From: Chloroflexota bacterium
GTDB taxonomy: Bacteria; Chloroflexota; UBA6077
Assembly (NCBI GenBank): GCA_021788565.1
Contig: JAJYKO010000207.1
Coordinates: 1-8,125, forward strand
Length of the DNA stretch: 8,125 nucleotides
Direction: 5' to 3'
The notes beneath the pieces were generated by a model. That model was not told the origin of the DNA, did not search any database, and saw only the letters and a program-made list of their open reading frames with translations. The translations under genes were made by a program, and so were the position numbers. This document shows positions 5,165 to 8,125 of this stretch, in pieces (the first letter of the stretch is position 1; each line of letters begins with the position of its first letter).

Positions 5165-6141
5165 GGTTGTGCAGCCTCCTTCACGCTCTCCACCTCCACC
5201 GTCGGCCGCATGTCCGCCGGCATGCTGAGTATCCTGGCTATCAGGCTGTGCTGTCGGTGAGCCATCAGGACGGACTCATCAGCGACCTTCACGTATCTTT
5301 GGACCATTTGACCCGTCTTGTGGCCTAGAAGCCGCTGCAACAGCATCGGGTGCCCACCGTTGGCTATCCACTGAGTAGCGCACGTGTGGCGGAAGCGGTG
5401 AGGATGGGCATTCGATATGCCGGCTTCCTCGCCCAATCGCCGGACCAGCTCTCGCACGGCTTGGGTGGTCATCGGGTCGCCGCCTCTTGCTAGGAATAGG
5501 TGCGTGTCCGTCAGGTATACGCGCTCCTTCAAGTAGGCCTTGATGCTCTCCACGGTAGCGGGCGAAATCGGTACGAGTCGGCCTGTGTGGTTCTTGGACC
5601 TGCCTATCCGCAGTTGGCTGGGTTTGATGTCCTCAAGGGTGAGGCCCACGAGCTCGGACACGCGCATACCGGTGTCCAGCAGCACGTAGAACATGGCCAC
5701 ATCCCGGCAGGATTGCAGGTAGCTGCCCCTGGCCCGCGCCACGCTGAGCAGCGCCTGCACCTGCTCTGTGCTGAATGGCTGGATCTCCTTTTGCTCCAGG
5801 GGTGGCATCTTGAACTTTCGCGCCACCCGCTCGGCTATCAACGGCGGATCCTCGTCAGCGCACCAGTTCAGGAAGGTGCGGACGCTGCGAGCGTGAGCGT
5901 GGATGCCGCCCGACGTGCGACCGCTGTTGAGATGGTCCTGCATGTAGGCGCGGGTGTGGGCCTGGCTAAGTTGGCCGACGTCCTCCACGCCTTCGCCCTC
6001 CAGAAAGTGACAGAAATGGGTCAGCTTCTCACGGTAGAAACCGATGGTGCTCCTGGTCCGCCCCGCGGCTGCCGTCGCGGAGAGAAAGGCCCCTACGGCC
6101 TGCATGGGGGTATAGGTGCTTGGTAGTGGTTCTGCGATCAT
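5161..6141 (-). CDS. Tyrosine recombinase, XerC/D-like, canonical length
   Basis: 326 aa from ATG 6141. The core-binding domain is residues 11-95 (STIGFYREKLTHFCHFLE, ARSVRTFLNWC). All catalytic positions are present: R160 (DTGMRVSEL), K183 (SKNHTGRLVPI), H248-R251-H252 (HPHRFRHTCATQW), H274 (LLGHKT) and Y283 (QRYVKV). An upstream in-frame ATG at 6207 overlaps the previous gene and has AAGGAGGAGG close before it. It would add 22 Gly/Ala/Arg-rich residues encoded over a hairpin. ATG 6141 is preferred because the paralogue also begins MIA and reaches the same core-domain helix at the same distance, though ATG 6141 itself has no clear SD. The stop TGA (5161-5163) overlaps the paralogue's GTG as GTGA, so the two are coupled. 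Likely integrase/excisionase partner of that protein. Confidence 0.92.
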   Translation of the reverse strand: MIAEPLPSTYTPMQAVGAFLSATAAAGRTRSTIGFYREKLTHFCHFLEGEGVEDVGQLSQAHTRAYMQDHLNSGRTSGGIHAHARSVRTFLNWCADEDPPLIAERVARKFKMPPLEQKEIQPFSTEQVQALLSVARARGSYLQSCRDVAMFYVLLDTGMRVSELVGLTLEDIKPSQLRIGRSKNHTGRLVPISPATVESIKAYLKERVYLTDTHLFLARGGDPMTTQAVRELVRRLGEEAGISNAHPHRFRHTCATQWIANGGHPMLLQRLLGHKTGQMVQRYVKVADESVLMAHRQHSLIARILSMPADMRPTVEVESVKEAAQP

Positions 6142-6159
6142 GGCTGTTCGCCCGGGAGA

Positions 6160-6189
6160 GGGGCCGGCGTCATGACGGGCACCGGCCCC
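6160..6189. promoter_or_regulatory. Hairpin just upstream of the first recombinase start
   Basis: GGGGCCGG (6160-6167) and CCGGCCCC (6182-6189) make a perfect 8-bp GC stem. The 14-nt loop begins with the palindrome CGTCATGACG (6168-6177). On the leftward mRNA it lies between the stop of the 162-aa gene (6197) and ATG 6141. It could lower recombinase translation or mark a processing or pausing site; if translation starts at 6207 it lies inside the coding region. Confidence 0.45.
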
Positions 6190-6196
6190 AGCGTCC

Positions 6197-6685
6197 CTAC
6201 TGGGCATCCTCCTCCTTCGTGGTGGTTGATGCCGGCGGCAGGGAGCAGTGCATGTGCCGCTTCGCCTCGCTGATGGGAATGTCGTTGCCCTCGGGCTCGA
6301 ATGCGTAATGGATGACGGGCGCGTGCTGTGGAAGCAGTTCCACCAGTTGGGCCTCGATCTCGTCTCGGTTCACCGAGTGCCAGTCGCTGTGGGCGTTGAG
6401 CACGTCCAGCAGCAGGGTAGCCGCGGTGTCCCGCTCGGCCTCGGGAACGAGCGCCAGCAGGGCGGCGCTCGCCTCGTCTTCCTGGCACGATGCGAGGGCC
6501 TTTTCCTGGCTCCGGCTCCGGTCGTAAGCCACGCCGTCGATCAGGACCGTGGTGGGGTACTCGTCGCTGGGAAGGGCGTAGAAGCGGGCTTCTACGGTGC
6601 GGGTCTCCGGCGCAAGTCGGAGAGGGGTTCGCCCTTTGGCGGATGCGTCATGGGAATTGATTGGGGTAACATTGTCCTGTGCCAT
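6197..6685 (-). CDS. Acidic protein of unknown function
   Basis: 162 aa from ATG 6685, with AAAGGA about nine bases upstream. A longer reading of the frame to 6889 is rejected: it would overlap the annealing gene and starts with Arg/Pro/Gly-rich noise. Visible parts are a polar N-terminus (MAQDNVTPINSHDASAKG), a strand-rich segment (TVEARFYALPSDEYPTTVLI, ending in DGVAYD, 30-55), and acidic helices (EDEASAALLALVPEAERDTA; DEIEAQLVELLPQH). The C-terminus is FEPEGNDIPISEAKRHMHC then STTTKEEDAQ. There is no Cys motif, membrane segment or signal peptide. I do not recognise the family. Its place between an annealing protein and two recombinases allows a role as recombination accessory or directionality factor, but it lacks an obvious winged-helix excisionase pattern. 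Confidence 0.72.
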   Translation of the reverse strand: MAQDNVTPINSHDASAKGRTPLRLAPETRTVEARFYALPSDEYPTTVLIDGVAYDRSRSQEKALASCQEDEASAALLALVPEAERDTAATLLLDVLNAHSDWHSVNRDEIEAQLVELLPQHAPVIHYAFEPEGNDIPISEAKRHMHCSLPPASTTTKEEDAQ

Positions 6686-6798
6686 GGAGACTTGTCCTTT
6701 CTTCTCTTCGTGGTGCTTGCCGGCGGTCCTGCTGACACCAGGCCGCCGGTATCGTTTAGGGGAGGGCACCGGGTAAGCGGCACCCTCCCCGCGGCACG
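6686..6798. other. Intergenic spacer with two hairpins
   Basis: This is the only sizeable gap in the leftward operon. The stronger hairpin pairs CCGGCGG-T-CCTG (6720-6731, one bulged T) with CAGGCCGCCGG (6739-6749) around a 7-nt loop. The other pairs GGGGAGGG (6759-6766) with CCCTCCCC (6783-6790) around 16 nt. No U-tract follows either on the leftward transcript, so they look more like pausing, processing or stability elements than intrinsic terminators. They could separate expression of the annealing gene from the recombinases. Confidence 0.45.
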
Positions 6799-7494
6799 CT
6801 ACTTCTTCGCGCCCTTCAGGGCGTCGATGAACTCCGAGGCTTCGCGCTTCGTGAGGTGCACCGGGAGCCGGCCGAACTGCGCGTGACACTGCTCCTCGAG
6901 CTCTTCCTCGGTGAGATGGGCGTCTCGGGTGCCCGACAGGTAGATCAGCTTGAGCTGTGCGGGCGTTGCCAGGCCTGTGCCGGTGATTGTGCCGCCTACG
7001 CCTGACGTGGCCGCTGTAGGGCCTCTACGGGGCTCACAGGGGCTCTCATGGCTTGATGTACCACTTTCCACCGGGGCGGGCTCTGTGCGTGGCGTTTTCG
7101 CGCCCACAGAGGGCTCTACGGGGCTGTCGGCAAGGTGCCCGTTGCCGTCGTCGTCAACGGTGTCGAAGTCCAGGCAGAAGGCGGTCCCGTACCCGAGGGC
7201 TGCCAGCGCCCGGCCTATAGCGATCGTCTCGGCCTTCTCCAACCATCCGGCCGGAAATGCTGCTCTAGTCTCGCTGCCCGTACCCTCGGCTACACCCTGT
7301 CCTGGGATTTCGACTCTCGCATGGAAGATGGCCCATCCCGCTTCGAAGTCCACGTGCAGCAGGGCCGTGGTGATTGTCGCGTCTTTGTGCTCTGCCCGTA
7401 GCCACTGGAGACGGTGCACGACCTCCAGGTAGTCCTTGCCGTTCAGCTTCTTGAGATACTTCGTGGGGTCGAAGGCGGTGGTTGTGGTGCTCAT
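6799..7494 (-). CDS. Rad52/ERF-like single-strand DNA annealing protein
   Basis: 231 aa from ATG 7494, with GAGGTG (plus-strand 7503-7508) eight bases upstream. A longer reading to 7587 is Arg/Gly-rich noise overlapping the previous gene. Residues 8-105 form the core: FDPTKYLKKLNGKDYLEVVH, WLRAEHKDATITT, a strand pair (ALLHVDFEAGWAIFHARVEI), and WLEKAETIAIGRALAALGYG. The ETxAIGRALAxLGYG end is the hallmark of the phage ERF/Rad52-type annealing proteins. A Pro/Ser/Thr-rich linker (110-172) leads to a helical C-terminal domain (ATPAQLKLIYL, HLTEEELEEQCHAQFG, LTKREASEFIDALK), also typical of these proteins. It would pair complementary single strands in phage recombination or replication. Its ATG overlaps the upstream stop as ATGA. 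No partner exonuclease is visible here. Confidence 0.82.
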   Translation of the reverse strand: MSTTTTAFDPTKYLKKLNGKDYLEVVHRLQWLRAEHKDATITTALLHVDFEAGWAIFHARVEIPGQGVAEGTGSETRAAFPAGWLEKAETIAIGRALAALGYGTAFCLDFDTVDDDGNGHLADSPVEPSVGAKTPRTEPAPVESGTSSHESPCEPRRGPTAATSGVGGTITGTGLATPAQLKLIYLSGTRDAHLTEEELEEQCHAQFGRLPVHLTKREASEFIDALKGAKK

Positions 7495-7856
7495 GCCGCC
7501 ACCACCTCGGGCAGGGTCTCGGGCTCGTAGGCGGGTTCGGGACCGGCGCCCACCTCCCGCTGGATGTTTGCGAAGCCGACCGGACACCAGAGGTTATAGC
7601 AGTTGTAGTCTTCCATCCGGGAACCGCAGACGGGGCAGGCGTCGTCTGCCCGAAGGGAAGGGCCGGCGGCGAATGCCGGCCCCTTTGCGCAGGCGGTGCA
7701 GACGATCATCATCTGGTCGCCCTCGAAGTAGTGGCGGGTGGCTGTCCCAGCGGGGATGGTCTCGCCGCAGTGGGTGCAGGTCTGCGGGGTGTGCCACTTG
7801 GAGAGGCGAAGGGTGATTGCTGGGGCTTGGACGGTTGCGGTAAACTGTGCTTGCAT
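7491..7856 (-). CDS. Two-zinc-site protein, first gene of the leftward operon
   Basis: 121 aa from ATG 7856, with GGAG six bases upstream in the leader. Eight cysteines fall in pairs: C27-x2-C30 with C53-x2-C56 (CTHCGETIPAG ... CTACAKG), and C74-x2-C77 with C86-x4-C91 (CPVCGSRMEDYNCYNLWC). The first pair resembles the small zinc finger 'CxxCxxxIxxG...H...C' (PARP/ribbon-like). The second looks like a separate short ribbon. Residues 1-25 are beta-like (FTATVQAPAITLRLSKW), and the C-terminus is Glu/Pro-rich. As first product of the pL-like operon and translationally coupled to the annealing gene, it may act with it on nucleic acid. An early regulator is another option; the sequence does not decide. 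Confidence 0.78.
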   Translation of the reverse strand: MQAQFTATVQAPAITLRLSKWHTPQTCTHCGETIPAGTATRHYFEGDQMMIVCTACAKGPAFAAGPSLRADDACPVCGSRMEDYNCYNLWCPVGFANIQREVGAGPEPAYEPETLPEVVAA

Positions 7857-7932
7857 CGGAAGCTCCTATCTTCTTGATGCTTGCCCTCGGGTCTGTTGGC
7901 GCAGGCTCGGGGGCTCTTTCTTTGATGCGATG

Positions 7933-7961
7933 ATAGTAGCACATGCTACAGCCATTGTCAA
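7933..7961 (-). promoter_or_regulatory. Sigma70-type promoter of the leftward operon
   Basis: Read on the minus strand: TTGACA (plus 7956-7961), a 17-base spacer, then TACTAT (plus 7933-7938). The -35 is perfect and the -10 matches TATAAT at four of six. Initiation near 7926 would give a leader of about 70 nt before ATG 7856. Palindromes overlap both promoter elements, so it is probably repressed in the resting state. Confidence 0.75.
7936..7949. promoter_or_regulatory. 14-bp inverted repeat, candidate operator
   Basis: GTAGCA-CA-TGCTAC: 6-bp arms around 2 bases. It spans the spacer and edge of the -10 of the leftward promoter, a classical repressor position. A related half site (TGCTA) lies at 8000-8004, overlapping the proposed -10 of the divergent rightward promoter. 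Confidence 0.65.
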
Positions 7962-7982
7962 GAGATTTTCGAAAATCTCTTG
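7959..7982. promoter_or_regulatory. 24-bp perfect palindrome, candidate operator
   Basis: The half CAAGAGATTTTC (7959-7970) is followed directly by its reverse complement (7971-7982), with no spacer or mismatch. It overlaps the -35 of the leftward promoter on one side and touches the putative -35 of the rightward promoter on the other. That suits one dimeric repressor controlling both directions. It lies upstream of both proposed starts, so it acts as DNA rather than as an RNA hairpin. Confidence 0.75.
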
Positions 7983-8008
7983 CATTTTGCCCAAGAGTGT
8001 GCTAGTCT
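7980..8008 (+). promoter_or_regulatory. Possible promoter of the rightward gene
   Basis: TTGCAT (7980-7985), a 17-base spacer, and TAGTCT (8003-8008). The match is moderate. Initiation near 8014-8015 would leave only about 13 nt before ATG 8028, just enough for the SD. Divergent arrangement with the leftward promoter supports it; the -10 is weak. Confidence 0.4.
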
Positions 8009-8027
8009 GCGAACTGGGAGGTGAGAG

Positions 8028-8125
8028 ATGGAAGAACTACCCAGAAGCGAGTTGGCGCGGCGGCTGGGCTCCCTCCAGCGCAAGGAAACGAGGGTCTGCA
8101 TTCAGTGCGGCAAGGAATTTGTAGG
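8028..8125 (+). CDS. Small Cys-motif protein, N-terminal part (runs off the window)
   Basis: ATG 8028 follows GGGAGGTGA (8016-8024), a very strong SD. The 32 visible codons read MEELPRSELARRLGSLQ then RKETRVCIQCGKEFVG. C24-x2-C27 in VCIQCGKEF resembles the first knuckle of small 'CxxCGKxF...YCSxxCRxxAYR' zinc fingers; the second knuckle would lie beyond the edge. The N-terminal helix SELARRLGSLQRK is polar and basic. Divergent from the recombination operon across the operator region, it occupies the place of a cro-like or early rightward gene and could be a regulator. Only the first third or so is visible. Confidence 0.65.
   Translation, partial: MEELPRSELARRLGSLQRKETRVCIQCGKEFV

Noticed and set aside
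5500..6126. 208-aa plus-strand open frame opposite the first recombinase
   Set aside because: It is entirely antisense to a recombinase with all catalytic residues. Its Leu/His/Gly-rich content is typical of GC-rich shadows.
6248..6886. 212-aa plus-strand open frame opposite the acidic gene and spacer
   Set aside because: No SD and no domain pattern, and it would cross the operon on the opposite strand. The minus-strand reading has coupled neighbours.
6686..6889. N-terminal extension of the acidic protein
   Set aside because: It would overlap the annealing gene and reads as Arg/Pro/Gly noise through two hairpins; ATG 6685 has an SD.
7495..7587. N-terminal extension of the annealing protein
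   Set aside because: It is basic, low-complexity and overlaps the zinc-protein gene. ATG 7494 gives an SD, an ATGA overlap and the expected family N-terminus.
7959..7982. 24-bp palindrome as an intrinsic terminator
   Set aside because: It lies between divergent starts and over a -35 element. No gene reads into it, and no clean T-tract follows in a sensible direction.
1..8125. CRISPR array, tRNA or rRNA, insertion-sequence ends
   Set aside because: No regularly spaced repeats, no cloverleaf or rRNA stretch, and no transposase or flanking terminal inverted repeats were seen by eye.

Overview
The window is GC-rich, and most genes have strong Shine-Dalgarno (SD) sites, several GTG starts and 4-nt overlaps between neighbours. 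It reads as part of a temperate phage, prophage or phage-derived integrative element. The gene families recall high-GC phage and integrative-element regions of Chloroflexota-like bacteria. That host guess rests on memory of similar proteins and is weak; nothing here fixes the taxonomy.

Left block, + strand (1-3919). It opens with the C-terminal part of a probable tail tape measure protein, cut by the window edge. Next come a PH-like/SHOCT protein, a helix-turn-helix protein of a phage-associated type, a run of four small overlapping genes sharing an N-terminal RLxxLE helix (one zinc ribbon plus three clear paralogues), and a larger helical protein with a conserved-looking LLVxRVVxCW segment. 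The 3' end of that last gene runs 159 bp antisense into the recombinase block.

Right block, - strand (3761-7856), transcribed leftward as one apparent operon: a two-zinc-site protein, a Rad52/ERF-like single-strand annealing protein, an acidic protein of unknown function, and two overlapping paralogous tyrosine recombinases. The second recombinase keeps its catalytic residues but carries about 150 extra residues in a loop of the catalytic domain. The core of that insert resembles the small domain at the C-terminus of phage/plasmid primase-helicases.

Control region (7857-8027). A good sigma70-type promoter (TTGACA-17-TACTAT) drives the leftward operon. A 24-bp perfect palindrome overlaps its -35 and a 14-bp inverted repeat covers the spacer and -10 edge. 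A small Cys-motif gene with a strong SD starts divergently at 8028 and leaves the window.

The layout (tail gene, accessory genes, then recombinase, annealing protein and operator region read leftward) parallels the tail - b region - int - bet - pL order of lambda-like phages. Late genes and recombinase are directly joined, so if attP lies next to int it appears unsplit. The most notable points are the insert-bearing recombinase in a coupled pair, the tandem small-gene family, and the palindrome-rich control region.
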